A DNA stretch of 64,000 nucleotides from Fulvia fulva (GCF_020509005.1 NC_063014.1:4278001-4342000), one strand, 5' to 3'; shown: positions 11,944 through 22,800, numbered from the stretch's first letter. The notes: a model not told the origin generated them from the sequence alone. Numbers and translations are program-made.

Positions 11944-13254
11944 ATGGCGGCGGCACTCCCAGCAAAGCTCAAAGCAGCCGCGCCCGATGTCGGACGATTC
12001 GCAACCAGAGCGGCTCAGCTCGAGAAGTTCAGGCCGGTAGTGGCATATTGGTGTACGCGACTGCCAGTGTAAGAGAGGACATACAGCCGACTGATATGGC
12101 TGCCAGGCGAATACTACATCCTGCAAAAGGTCCTCGAGAAACAGCTGCACACCACCGACGAAGAATGCACCGCATACGCTATCCAGCTCATGGATAAGCT
12201 CGAACAATACAAGTCGGAAAACAGCACCAACGATGCAGTGGTAGACGATGTGGCGGCCAAGGCATATATCGAAAATTTCGCGCTCGAGACGTTCAACAAG
12301 GGCGACGAGGCACAACGGACCAACAAGGTCACGAAACAGACGGCAGACACTTTTCAGGCATCGGCTACATTCATGGATCTGCTAGGGATATGGGGTCCTC
12401 TGGAACCTGAGTTTCAGGCCAAGAGCAAGTTTGCCAAGTTCCATGCACTGCGTGTAGCAAAAGCCTTCAAGGCGGGAGAAGATCCAAATGCCTCGAATCC
12501 AGTGATAGAAGAGCCAGCCCAGCCCGAACATATGCCCATGGACGATGGTATCGAACAGGAGCTGAAGAATCTGGAGAACGACGCTCGTGTCTATAAACAG
12601 CCGACTGTGGAGAGTGCGGCTGAGAGCAGGCAACCGTCTCGACCTCATTCGATCATGCAGAACGACCTGCAGACTGGAGGCACACCCCTGCCACCCCAAG
12701 CAGAACCCGATGTATCGCCCATTGATCAAGCAGAAGACATCAACAGTCGAGCCGGATCGATAGGTGGTGGCTACTTCCCAGCGGGACCGGGAGAAGTCCA
12801 GCCAACAGGTGCGCCCCTAAACGTCAACAGCGTCGCCTCGGTCGATCAGCCACCATCAGCGCCATCAACATTTGCAACTTCTGATCTGGCTGATTTTCAC
12901 GGGCAATCACAAGCACCACCAAGCGCACCGAGTCCCGGTAGCTTTGGCATTGGAACACCGAATCGACCGAGCGCCCCTACATCATACCAGAGGCACACTC
13001 AGCTACCATCAGCTCCATCGATACACGTTCCATCCCCAGTAGCACCTGTCCCAGCACCTCAGCAAGCTCCTCCGCTACGCGCACAGCCTGCTGTCGGTAC
13101 AGGACCGCCGCCAGGAGGATATCGCACAGACGACGACTCAGTCATGGCGGCGCAAAAGCATGCCAAGTGGGCGATATCAGCTTTGAACTTCGAGGACGTC
13201 AACACTGCTGTCAAAGAACTCAGAAGCGCTCTGAACAGTCTTGGTGCGAGCTGA
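11944..13254 (+). CDS. VTA1: Vta1, ESCRT-associated activator of the Vps4 ATPase (one intron)
   Basis: Spliced model: exon 1 at 11,944-12,052, a 54-bp intron at 12,053-12,106 (GTACGC...CTGCCAG, branch-like CTGAT), exon 2 at 12,107-13,254; 418 aa. The splice joins T to GC to make Cys and gives FRPVVAYW-CEYYILQKVL, matching the Vta1 N-terminal consensus. The N-terminal part (about 1-165) is the tandem MIT-like region that binds ESCRT-III (AAQLEKFRP, DEECTAYAIQLMDKLEQYK). The middle is a long Pro/Ser/Ala-rich linker. The last 40 or so residues (AQKHAKWAISALNFEDVNTA) are the Vta1 C-terminal dimerisation/Vps4-binding domain. Role (family knowledge): stimulates Vps4 in multivesicular-body sorting. 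The ATG at 12,190 is internal. Confidence 0.95.
12053..12106 (+). other. VTA1: VTA1 intron
   Basis: A 54-bp phase-1 intron with a GT...AG border. It was chosen because removal restores the conserved W-C-E-Y-Y sequence and links the ATG at 11,944 with the downstream open frame. An alternative GTAAGA donor at about 12,068 would break the frame. Confidence 0.9.
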
Positions 13255-13767
13255 GTGCGCCGTAAGCGAGGCGTGCCACCGTTCTCTGCGGTGCGGTGCG
13301 TCCGCCACTGTTTACATTACAAGGTACGAAATGCCAGAAGGAAAGCGCTGTAAGGAACCTGCACGGCATTTATGCAAACCACTATACTGCGTCCGCTGGA
13401 ACAGGCACGTTGTGCACAGTCCGAGCTACCTCCCGTGCCTCCTACACGACAAGCCCTGCCAAGCGTGATCGTCACAGCTTCTCGCTTGTTGATCACGTCG
13501 TGCTAGCAGGCCATCCTGCCATTGGCATGTCTACCTCACCAACTAACGATCGAAACTATAGCAATGCGAGCACGTGGACAATGGACGAATGATGTTGTGT
13601 CACAGGCGACTATGCGGGTACACTATAAGCTGGACGTAACCTGCCTTTCCTGGACATCACCCACTAACTGCATATCTACAGCGGCTAGGACTGACACAGC
13701 TATAAGAAGTCCGAGGGCAAGTAGGTGATGTACAATTCCAGCTAAGAAAACATTCGAAATCACCAAG
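13255..13767. other. Intergenic region between VTA1 and the EEP gene
   Basis: No gene recognised. It holds the VTA1 3' UTR and the promoter of the following gene. Short frames on both strands have no recognisable domain. Confidence 0.5.
13701..13707 (+). promoter_or_regulatory. TATA-like box of the EEP gene
   Basis: TATAAGA lies 67 bp upstream of the ATG at 13,768, a plausible distance for a fungal core promoter. Confidence 0.5.
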
Positions 13768-14637
13768 ATGCACTTAAGCCACCTCACAACGCTCGCACCC
13801 CTCCTATCCTCGGCCCTCGCCGCCTCAGGCTCTTTCAACGTCCTCTCCTTCAACGTAGCCGTCCTCCCAGAATTCATTAACGACAATGGCATCAAAGGCG
13901 GCAAAGAAAATGCCGCCACCATGATCGGCCAGCGATTCGCCCAATACGCCTTCGACGTAATCCAAGTCCAAGAAGACTTCGACTACCACGAGGAACTCTA
14001 CGCAGCAGACAACCATCCTTTCCGAACCAAGACCTTCGGCGGCGTTCCTTTCGGCAGCGGCCTCAACACCCTCGCTAACTTCGGCTGGAGCGACTACCGC
14101 CGAATCACTTGGGATGACTGCTACATCGACAAAGGCGACTGCCTTACGCCTAAAGGATTTACGTTCATGAGAATGAACCCTGTACAAGGGGTTGAGATCG
14201 ATTTCTATAATCTTCATGCGGATGCAGGCAGTGGTAATGACGATGAAGCGGCAAGGCGAAGCAATATCCAACAAGTGGCGGATTACATCGGTGCCAATTC
14301 TGCTGGGCGCGCTGTCGTTGTGTTCGGCGATACGAATACGCTCTACTCACGCCCTACGGATAATGTCAGAATCTTTGGCGGCCAGAATGGACTCACGGAT
14401 GCGTGGGTGCAGTTTCAGTATGGTGGTGTGATACCGGGTGGCGTGCCGGAGTGTCCGGAGCCTACGACGGACAATAGCTGCGAGACGCTGGACAAGGTGC
14501 TGTACAGGAGGGGTAGCGCGGTGACGCTGAGTGCTACGGCTTTTGACTATGTTACGGATCTGTTCTTGCAGGCGGATGGGAGTATTCTGAGTGATCATAA
14601 TGCGGTGCTGGTGGATTTTGCTCAGAGCACGGTGTAG
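13768..14637 (+). CDS. Secreted endonuclease/exonuclease/phosphatase (EEP)-fold hydrolase, sphingomyelinase/DNase I-like
   Basis: A 289-aa intronless protein. Residues 1-20 are a signal peptide, so it is probably secreted. The metal-dependent EEP active-site set is complete: N-terminal LSFNVAVLP strand, QVQED with E69, YNLHADAG with H150, FGDTNT with D188 and N190, and the C-terminal LSDHNAV with D276 and H277. Length and order fit the DNase I/neutral sphingomyelinase superfamily. The substrate cannot be told from sequence: a phosphodiester in sphingolipid, nucleic acid or inositol lipid are all possible. Several Cys (for example C118, C124, C229, C238) fit an extracellular disulfide-bonded protein. 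It is convergent with the cysteine-rich gene downstream. Confidence 0.88.
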   Translation: MHLSHLTTLAPLLSSALAASGSFNVLSFNVAVLPEFINDNGIKGGKENAATMIGQRFAQYAFDVIQVQEDFDYHEELYAADNHPFRTKTFGGVPFGSGLNTLANFGWSDYRRITWDDCYIDKGDCLTPKGFTFMRMNPVQGVEIDFYNLHADAGSGNDDEAARRSNIQQVADYIGANSAGRAVVVFGDTNTLYSRPTDNVRIFGGQNGLTDAWVQFQYGGVIPGGVPECPEPTTDNSCETLDKVLYRRGSAVTLSATAFDYVTDLFLQADGSILSDHNAVLVDFAQSTV

Positions 14638-14887
14638 ATGACCTACTGAGAGGCAGTGGCGGTCGAGACGATACTTGGATTGAGAATGGTCTGAAGGTCA
14701 TGAGACGCTGCTGTGGGCGACTACAATGAGAGTCATTCCGATCGCTTTCGCTCTCTTCGACAGTTCAACTGCGCTTCGTGTCAGCCACAGCCTCGCACAC
14801 AGTCCGCACGAGGCAAGTGAAAGCCTGATGTCGACTCACCCTACCATAACCTCCACACCTCCCATGCAGGTTTCCTATCCCCGAGAT
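14638..14887. other. Convergent intergenic region
   Basis: A 250-bp gap holding the 3' ends of two convergent genes. No further feature recognised. Confidence 0.5.
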
Positions 14888-15287
14888 CTAGTCCACCACA
14901 GGCAAAATGCTCATAACCTGATCACACTCCGTCATAGTCGTAGTCTTAGCGGGATCAGTAGTTGGCGAGGCCTCGCAGGGGGGCGAAGCAGTTGAGTGGG
15001 ACCGTCTCGGTGTGCAGCTGGCAGCCTTTGCAGTTCTATTCGGACGGGGAGGGGTTAGCTATCTTCCATGTCCACACGGTAATGCTGAAGAGATTGGTAC
15101 TGAGGAGGAGCCGAGGTGCTCTGGTCTTCGCACTTACGGAGATGATCCATTCGGTCTGCGCTGGATACTGGGGGCAGCATTCTGACTCAGTGTAGGTGGA
15201 TGTGATGGTGCATGGTGTGGCTTTTGGTTTCGCCGAGGCGGCGATGGCGAGAGCCAGGGTCGTGATGATGATGGTCTGGGAATGCAT
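14888..15287 (-). CDS. Small secreted cysteine-rich protein (SSP1), one intron, possible frameshift in exon 2
   Basis: Exon 1 at 15,287-15,138 (ATG in CAACATG) encodes a signal peptide (about 1-19) and C26-x10-CC. The intron at 15,137-15,036 (102 bp) has GTAAGT, branch-like CTAAC and AATAG. Exon 2 continues NCKGC, giving C-x10-CC-x13-C-x2-C, the same spacing as in the neighbouring SSP2; this supports the splice. In that frame translation stops at 14,957-14,955 (76 aa). After a run of six C on the coding strand (14,983-14,978) the next frame stays open to a TAG at 14,890-14,888 with further Cys and a Thr-rich tail. So there may be a one-base indel, an assembly error, or use of an acceptor 10 bases further in. 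Function unknown; effector-like by size and Cys content. Confidence 0.72.
15036..15137 (-). other. Predicted intron of SSP1
   Basis: 102 bp, phase 0, donor GTAAGT, branch-like GCTAACC about 20 bases before the acceptor, acceptor AATAG. It is supported by Cys spacing across the junction identical to SSP2. An alternative acceptor 10 bases downstream (CAAAG) gives a longer open frame but loses the NCxGC motif. Confidence 0.75.
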
Positions 15288-15748
15288 GTTGTTGAAGGTT
15301 TGGGAGGACGAGGTTGGATAATGGTATCTCGAGGACAGGACGGGTGTGATTGTGGTGTGTGTGTGAGTAGCAAAGGCCGGATCAACTGTTGATCTTATAT
15401 CTTGGTCAAGCAAGAGCTGAAGTTGCTTCTTCACTTGGACCTTTAAGCTACTCTTCTAGTTATCCCAATGGCAGTATGCTACAGTCACACGTGTACGCCT
15501 GCGATGTCAGGATGTAGGTTGGATGCCCTCGTGTTGGATGACGGGTCACAGTTTCTCAGCTGTGAATTCTGTGCAACGGTGAACATGCTTACGATCGCTT
15601 GGCCCGGTCGTACTCGTTCTTTTGCTGAAGCGTGTTACACACAAATGTGCAGCATCATGAGAGTGGAAAGATGAGAATCTTGCATCACATGGCAGCATAT
15701 CTTCTGAAGTATTACATTCTTTGGCTAACCACGCTCTCCACCCACTAC
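15288..15748. other. Promoter region of SSP1 and gap before SSP2
   Basis: On the minus strand a TATAAG box (complement of 15,394-15,399) lies about 107 bp upstream of the SSP1 ATG. A dyad GATCAAC-T-GTTGATC at 15,380-15,394 touches it. The rest shows no recognisable gene and includes the 3' UTR of SSP2 near 15,700-15,748. Confidence 0.5.
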
Positions 15749-16231
15749 TCAGAATATCGTCGGCTTGGGGCTCGCCTTGCACGCTTTCACCGTCGTCTCC
15801 GTCGCTGTAGGACACATGCAGATCCCAGGTCCCGTCGTCGTAGTCGCAGCCAGAGCGCATCCCTTGCAGTCCACACGGCTCGTTTTTGTGGTTGCATAAA
15901 TGTGTCCACAATCGCCGCAGCCATTGGCAGTATAAGTTGCGGTGGTCTTGCACTTTGCCGTTGATGTGGCGGCACAAGCAGTCTCGGTGGTCGTGAGTTC
16001 CCAGTCCGTCACCGGATTCGATATGCACCTGCATTGTGGTGTAGGCTCATACTCGAGGGCACAGCCATGGCAGTTCGTATATGTTGTTGTTGTGTGTGCC
16101 GCGATAGTCCCGCAGCAGGTGAATGATGTTGGTGCGATGGTCTTGGTGCAGGCGCTGGGTGTTGCGTAGTCGGCAGCTAGAGCAATGGGGAAGGTAGCCG
16201 CAACAAGCATGAATATCTGGTAGAGCTTCAT
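15749..16231 (-). CDS. Small secreted cysteine-rich protein with two tandem Cys modules (SSP2)
   Basis: A 160-aa intronless protein. Residues 1-20 form a signal peptide (ending IALAA). The mature part has two related modules. Module 1 is C28-x10-C39C40-x13-C54-x2-C57-x9-C67-x-C69 (with NCHGCAL). Module 2 is C94-x10-C105-x2-C108-x13-C122-x2-C125-x12-C138-x-C140 (with DCKGCAL). The spacers are Thr-rich, suggesting O-glycosylation. SSP1 next door carries one such module on the same strand, so the pair probably arose by duplication. I do not recognise a named family (not CFEM, hydrophobin or LysM by spacing). Secretion is predicted; an effector or cell-wall role is inference. Confidence 0.82.
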   Translation of the reverse strand: MKLYQIFMLVAATFPIALAADYATPSACTKTIAPTSFTCCGTIAAHTTTTYTNCHGCALEYEPTPQCRCISNPVTDWELTTTETACAATSTAKCKTTATYTANGCGDCGHIYATTKTSRVDCKGCALAATTTTGPGICMCPTATETTVKACKASPKPTIF

Positions 16232-16860
16232 GGTGGACTTGGTGTACTTGGATCAGTCGATATGGCTTGCTTTTTGCTGGCTTTTGAGGCGCTCTCGCCC
16301 GCTTCTTATGCCTCGTGCTTGTGTCACCTTCGTGGATTCCTGCATGTTGCCAAGCACAATATTTCAGAAGAAACAAGCTTCAACAGGAGCGCGATCACCT
16401 TACCTTTCGGCATGTTCTCGTCAGTTCCGACCCAACTTCTTTATTCGGCTCCAATTTAAGAAGTCCTGAACACACACTTCGGGTGCCAAGTCGAGCTACT
16501 CCGCTCAGCAGCTGCATAGCAATGTGTTGAAGCAGTATGATTGATGGACGCTATACGGTCCTGCTACTGTGGCGTTATGTGTGAAACCATAAGCATACCT
16601 GTAGCTTCGACCTCCGTTTCAGCTGACTCGCTGTGCAATGTCGTGTACGCAGTGCCACCAGCACCGCTAGGACTGCTACTTTGAGAGCAGGAATGTGATG
16701 GTCGTACGGCTTGTCTGGACCTGCGCATGCTGCGGTGGTGAGAGGCATCGGGTCATTGGATTCCTGGGGCAAGGGACATGGGTCATCCGCTCCTAACAGC
16801 CTATTCTTAAATAATCAAAGGGTGAGACAGCGACAGGGATAGGAACGTTAGATACGCTTT
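16232..16860. other. Intergenic right border of the gene island
   Basis: Normal composition up to about 16,850, then an abrupt change to TpA-rich, CpA-poor sequence. It holds the SSP2 promoter. No gene recognised. Confidence 0.5.
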
Positions 16861-17448
16861 TTTAGTGCAATCCTATAGTAACCGTATTCTACCTTCCTAT
16901 ATGCTCTATATACCTTACTATTGCCGTGTTTACAATATATAGCCTTATATTATAATTCTAGGTATTATTAGCGCTATACCTTACTACTATTACGTTAGAA
17001 GTATAGGAAGTTATTATACGGGCTTATATAGGGTGTTTCGAAAGTAGAGTATGTATTATATATCTCTATCGAGAACAGACGAGTATTACTCTTAAAGAGA
17101 CTATAGGTAACTAATTAGTTACCTAATTCTTAGCGTACGTAGCCTTAAGTCTAAATAATAGGCTATTACCTATATATACGCTTAGATCGCGATATACCCC
17201 CTTAGCTCGTACGCTAGAGTAAATAAGCTAATCCTATATAATTACGTATACCCTATTATAACTCCCCGCCTTCCTATAGTAGTAACGTTAGGCCCTCGGT
17301 ATTACTACTACTATAGGAAGGGTAAGTTAGTTATCTTTAAGTAAAGTAAGCTAAGGTAAGTAAGGTAAGCTTTATATCCCGTCTTTATTCCTTTATATCT
17401 TACTATTACTCCTACTATTATTACCTATATAATAAAGTATAGATTATA
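16861..17448. other. Unassigned RIP-type tract
   Basis: TpA-rich sequence with no recognisable domain and no match to the other elements. It contains a 16-bp perfect inverted repeat (described separately). Confidence 0.45.
17269..17321. repeat. 16-bp perfect inverted repeat
   Basis: Arms CCTTCCTATAGTAGTA (17,269-17,284) and TACTACTATAGGAAGG (17,306-17,321) with a 21-bp loop. It could be a hairpin or a remnant of transposon ends. Confidence 0.7.
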
Positions 17449-19650
17449 TAGATAGATAGATAGATACTTTATTAAGCTACTATAGTGCCCTATAGCCTAT
17501 ATAGCTATACTATCTTGTTTGCTATATATAAAGGGGAAACTATATTAGTAAAAACCCCTCCTCTCTCCTATAGGTCCTATCTCTCGTCTCTATACCTTAC
17601 GCTTTCCTTATTAAGGGTACGCTAGTATTATAGGCCTGCTCTAATAACTACCCTATCTATAACCCCTCTAGCTTCCGCCTCTTGTCTATCTACTCTTTCG
17701 TCTCCTTTACTAGGCTAAATTATTAGAAGAAACCTTGTCGTAGTATCAACCGTATAATCCGGCGGATATTACCTTTGTCTTCGATAAGAGACTTATAGTC
17801 CCTTCTCTCTACTTAATGTCTCTACGTATTACTACCGCTTACCTACTATAGGCATCTTAGTAGTATATACTCCGGGCTTTACGATAGGTAGCTATATTAG
17901 TAAGCTAAGCTCACGATATCTAGTACGTATCTTCTAAATAGATAGGCCCTTAACCCGATATGTTCTAACTTAATTTAGATCGCTATACTTACTTCGGCCC
18001 TAGTAAGGTCCTTATATAGTTAGTAGTTATGTCTCTAGAAGGTTCGGAGTACTATTAGGCCTATTATCTTAGGGAGTCTCTTTTTCTATTCCTACTCCTA
18101 TAGGTAGCTTACTACTTATTCTACGAGGCTCTAGGTCTTTACCTTACTTCTATAGGTCTAGCGGACTCTCTACTCCTCTACTTTCCGCTCCTACTATTTA
18201 GTACTTACTTATACGGCTACGAAGGTCTTAAGGTCGTCCTCCTTTTAGCTTATCCTATATCCGGGTCCTCTCTAGTAGCGGTTCGTAATTTTCCTCTTTG
18301 CCTCTTAGATAGTAGTCTATACTAGATAGTTACTTGTCTTTACCGCGTACTAGGTTCTTATTCCCCTTATATATTAGGCTATTAGGGGTATTCCGGTATC
18401 TATCTCTACCGTATCCGTCGGTATCGTCCTATAGGCCCCTAGTATCCGTCGTAGGTTACCCGCCTACGCGTAGTTAAGGGGTTACTCTATCCGCCTCGGG
18501 ATTAGTTCACCTACTCCGCCCGTAGCCTATATCTACGCTATATAAAGTATTGCCGGTTTTACTATTACCTTATATATTACCTTTGCCTTCTTAAACGTCG
18601 TCCCCTAGGTAGATACTATTAGTCTCTTTACCGAAGCCTCGTTAGTCCGGGCTCGGTCTAGCGCCTTCTTAATCTATAGGTTCTAGCTTAGCTTCGGGTC
18701 GAGCTAGATCTCTAGAACCCTAAGCTCGCTCGAAGGTTTCGTCTCGTATCCCTAGATATTTACTACTACCTCTATATTATAGTACGTCTTTACCTTACTA
18801 AAGTATATAAGCTAGTATTTCTCTAGAGCAAAACGGGCGCTATATCTCCTTACCTACTCCTCGTACTATTAGTGTCTCTTCTCGAGTAGGCGGTAGTTCT
18901 CCTCTATAGAGTTAGACTATACGAGGATGTTATTATTATCGACGAATCCCGATACTAAGGTCTACGGGGAGGTTAGTAGTAGGATAAGGTCCGCTATAGA
19001 GGTAAGGAATAGGATAGGGGAGAGAGTAGATCCTTAAGGAACCCTAGTCGTTACTTTTACCGGATCGGAGTAATACGGACAAGGCGTAAGACAGGGCGTA
19101 AACGTATTAATACCTTAGGATCGAATAAGTTCTACGAAAAAGAGAAGATAAGAAAGTCGCGAAGCCGCGATAAAGTAAACGTCGAGGTCAGGGTCTAGGG
19201 TCCGGGCGCGCTAGCGTACTAGGTCACGTAATACTAAGTATAGCCTTACGAGGTGAACCGTAATGCGGATCTATACCTTCTAAGAAGGATATTCGTCGTC
19301 CGGTCTTAGAGGAAAGAGTAGACAAATTCTATAGCCTAGAGGGGGATACCTTTCTATCGTAGAATATAGATAAGCCTATAGTATAAGATATTATCGAACG
19401 CTCCTAAGATATCGAGAGAGAGAGAGTAGTAACGCTACCCGGTTCCTACCGTAGTACTAGAGGGTTTAGATCTATCCCGTAATTAGTTCTATCGCCGTTA
19501 GCGTTAACCGTTAGCTCTATCCGCCTGTCTATATTACTAGGAGTAGGGAGTTATTCTTAACTATTCGCGTAATCCTCTAGGCTACTATCTTCTCGAGGAC
19601 CTTACCTATTATATTAAGGAGCGTAATCGGTCGGTATAACTTAAGTCGAA
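17449..19650 (-). mobile_element. LINE-C copy 2, 3' half (split by Gypsy-B)
   Basis: The (TAGA)n tail at about 17,450-17,466 marks the 3' end of a minus-strand LINE. Its 3' UTR matches the LINE-C copies at 1-1440 and 54,695. Read on the minus strand it has the RT box FVDNNNIL (about 18,930; original FVDD), GSTLSPILFL (about 19,000), LLSLDILGAFDNILYY (about 19,370-19,420) and then LYRPITLLNIIGKVLEK (about 19,590-19,635). The last block continues in frame across the Gypsy-B insertion into 34,354. No open frame survives. A short LTR-like repeat lies inside it at 19,069-19,235. Confidence 0.85.
19069..19235 (-). repeat. Short LTR-like or MITE-like repeat, copy 1
   Basis: 167 bp that on the minus strand matches 35,733-35,893 along its length, including a GCGCGCCCGGACCCTAG core. 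Ends are short inverted repeats (AGTAATACG / CGTAATACT). It interrupts the RT of LINE-C copy 2. It may be a solo LTR of Gypsy-C or a non-autonomous element; flanking duplications are not clear. Confidence 0.65.
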
Positions 19651-19655
19651 TATAG

Positions 19656-19829
19656 TATCACTGGTAGTAATCTATAAGACGATAGTATAGGGTTACCGTA
19701 AAATAAGCGTTATTTGGTAAGGCTACGAAAGAGAAGCGCGAAGCGCGCGAGATATATAGAGAAGCGCTAAGGCGCTAGTACGCGGGGAAGAGCCGCGGCG
19801 CGACGTTACGGTAGTAGTAAACTGTAATA
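19656..19829 (-). repeat. Gypsy-B 3' LTR
   Basis: 174 bp, the same length as the LTR at 34,175-34,348. The terminal TG...CA (TGTTACGG/CCGTAACA) is now read as TA...TA forms, consistent with RIP. Preceded (minus strand) by the G-run at 19,839-19,833. Confidence 0.88.
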
Positions 19830-19832
19830 GTA

Positions 19833-19839
19833 CCCCCCC
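19833..19839 (-). other. Polypurine tract of Gypsy-B
   Basis: On the minus strand AAAGGGGGGG lies 3 nt before the 3' LTR. The same G7 run precedes the 3' LTR of Gypsy-A. Confidence 0.65.
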
Positions 19840-22800
19840 TTTAGATCGCTATTCGTCCTCGGACGGCTCTGTCTCTATAGTAGTATATCTACGAAAACTA
19901 TATCATCCTCTAGTCTACCTTATTTAGCTTAATGTCGATCACTATATCCGTCGGGCGGCTAAGCTAGTACGGCTATATAGAGGCTTAGGGTATGTTACGA
20001 TAAGATACTAACGGCGACCCCTTAGAGAAGCCCGATCCTTATAGAAGTAGGTATACGCGGTTCTATAGCAGCCCTAGCGTATTAAGTATCCTAGGATAAA
20101 ACTCTATCGCACTTATATTAAGTCTTATCGAGCGGCGTAACGTCCTTACTTATAGCTTAGACGCCGTTACGGGCGTATTAGTTTACGGTATAACTACCGG
20201 TATAGATATACTCGCGTTCTCCGTAGGTACCTAGCTAGACTTAGTATAAGATCGTAATATACTAGTAACTCGGTTCTTATTAGGTACCTAGTCGTACGGC
20301 GGCTTAAAGTCGGAGAGTATAGACTTCGTCGGAAAGTTATAGTAGAAGTCTATAATAGAGGCGGCTACTCCTACTAATACTTCTAGTAGCTCCTAGCTCG
20401 GCTCGCGGTATCCTTTCTACTTTACTAGGTACTTATACTCGTCTTACTTCTATAGTAAGTATTTTAGTAGTCTTCCCTTTAGCTTAAAATATTTCCTATC
20501 TAGTATGTCCTCTACGAAGTACTCTTCGGATGTCTCGCCGTCGTCGTTACGGGTAATCTCGATTAGAGGCGGCGGTACTAGGATCTGTCTAGGTTCGGGG
20601 TCATTAGTAGCTAGTTATAGGAGCGAGGCGTAGAAAGTATTATAGAGATTGCCTAACTAATCGGGTATTATAACGCGGTAAGCATTTTGATACGGGAGTA
20701 CTACGGTAATCTCGTACGGCCCTACGTTCTTAATACCGAGCTTCTTAGACGGGCGTATTATTAACTAGTCAGTAGTATTGATATAAACTTCGTCGCCGAT
20801 ATTATAATTTAGAGGTAGCTAGCGATATACGTTTATAAAATCTACTTATAACGCTTAGGCTAACATAATTTCTTACCTTAGGTATACGTATATCTAGTTT
20901 ATACGCTTAGTAAACGTATTCGTAGATTCTATATCGAGTCGTTACTTATAGGGCATAAGCTTCATAGGGGTAGTTAGACTAGTATCCGTAAACTCTAGGT
21001 TACGACCGGTATTAGCGTAGAAGGGTAACACTCTAGTAGTAGCTAATATATAATTATTAGTAGTAAACTCGGCAAGTAGTAACTAATTAACCTAATCATC
21101 TTAGGCGTAGTTAATATAGGCCCTAAGGTAACATTCTATAACCTTATTCGTGTTTTTAGACTATCTATCGGATTCTAGGTAAAAGGCCGTCGATAGTCGT
21201 TATTAAATACCGAGTAGGGAGCAAACTCGTCCCTAGAACGTAGACGTCTACTAGGGGCCCCGATCCGAGACGATACTCTTAGGAATACTATAACGTACGA
21301 AGATATAGCGGATAAAGATATATACGATATATAGGGCGTCTATCTATAGTACTAGAATCAGGTGTCTCTCCTTAGTAAGTCTGTCCGTAACTATAAGGAC
21401 GTTCTTATACGTTTGTCTATCGGTTAAGCTCTTACTTACGGGCAAATCTATAACGAAGTTAATAGCAATATCCTCCTATACTCCGAAGGGTACCGGTAAT
21501 AGTATAAGGAGGCCCTAATACTACTGACCTAACGGAACCGTTATTCTATATCTAATATAATTACGGACGAATCTCTTAATTGTTTATACTATACGTAGCT
21601 AGCGGTAGTATCTACTAATCAACTCGAATGTCTTTTTACGGCCGAGATACCTAGCCGCGGGTATATCGTAGAAACGTTTCGTAATTAGAGTACGAAGTTC
21701 TACTACGCTAGTAACTTCTAGGACAGATAAGCTATATCCTCTATAGGCGTTCTTTATATAGATTATGCTATCTTCTACTTTAGACGTACGATCGTTGATC
21801 TTATATTTTTATAATAGGGGTACTTGCTAGTTCTAGGATAGCTATTATAGAGTAGCCTAAACGGTCTCTTCGTTATATAGAGCCTTAACTTATATAAGTA
21901 AATTCTACTACACTGCCTACTACGCTACCTCCCCCTCCCGTAGCTCGCTTAAATTGAGCTTAATATCGAGGCGAGCGGGCGGTAGGATAACCTAGCTCTA
22001 ATACTATAGACGTGGATCGCTTAGATCCGACGGTAGATCTTACGATCGTCTAGTAAGACTATTAGGCTTTATACCCTATATACCTAGATAATAGGTAATT
22101 TTGAATACTAACTGTACTAGGAACTATACCTAGCGTGCCTACCGTCTATTAAGTTATTTCGTACTTATAAAGTATTCTAGGTTCTTATAATCGGAGTAGA
22201 TAATAACGGGATTGTTATCTATATCCTTCGTATTCTCGAAATCGGTATCTATATTATCGTCTAAGTTAACGGTAAGCTTAGGTCTCTATTCTTCGAAGCC
22301 GAGGACGATAGCTAATAGTTTCTTATCGTATAGGTACTACTATCGCTAAGTAGCGGCGGTAGGTCGTATACTTAAAGGTATCTCGTAGTTATACTCCTAT
22401 AGTAACATCTTCTTAGACATATATACTACCGGTCTCTAGACGTCTCCGTATTTCTATAAAATTACTACCGTAGTAACGAAATCTAAGGCATCTATTTCGA
22501 CTATAGTTTCTAACCCGAGTACGAAGTATACGAGTATCGTGTCCGTTAAGAATGCATCTTTTAATCCTTAGAAGGGTACTTTGTATTCTATTGTCTAAAC
22601 GAATAGTATCGGCTTACTATTCTTACTAGTCTTTATCAAATTCGTAAGGGGTATATAGATTTTAGAGAAGTTCTATATAAACCTTTAATAGAAGTTTCCG
22701 AACCTAAGGAATGCTTATACATCCTTTAGGTATATTAGAGTAAGCTAGTTCTTAACTACGTCGACCTTTTCTAGGTCTATAAAGATACCGTCGACTCCTA

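Noticed and set aside
10067..12315. Many antisense frames over the PDI-like gene and VTA1
   Set aside because: Shadows of well-supported genes with clear domains.
13241..13592. Short frames after VTA1
   Set aside because: They overlap the VTA1 end and 3' UTR and encode nothing recognisable.
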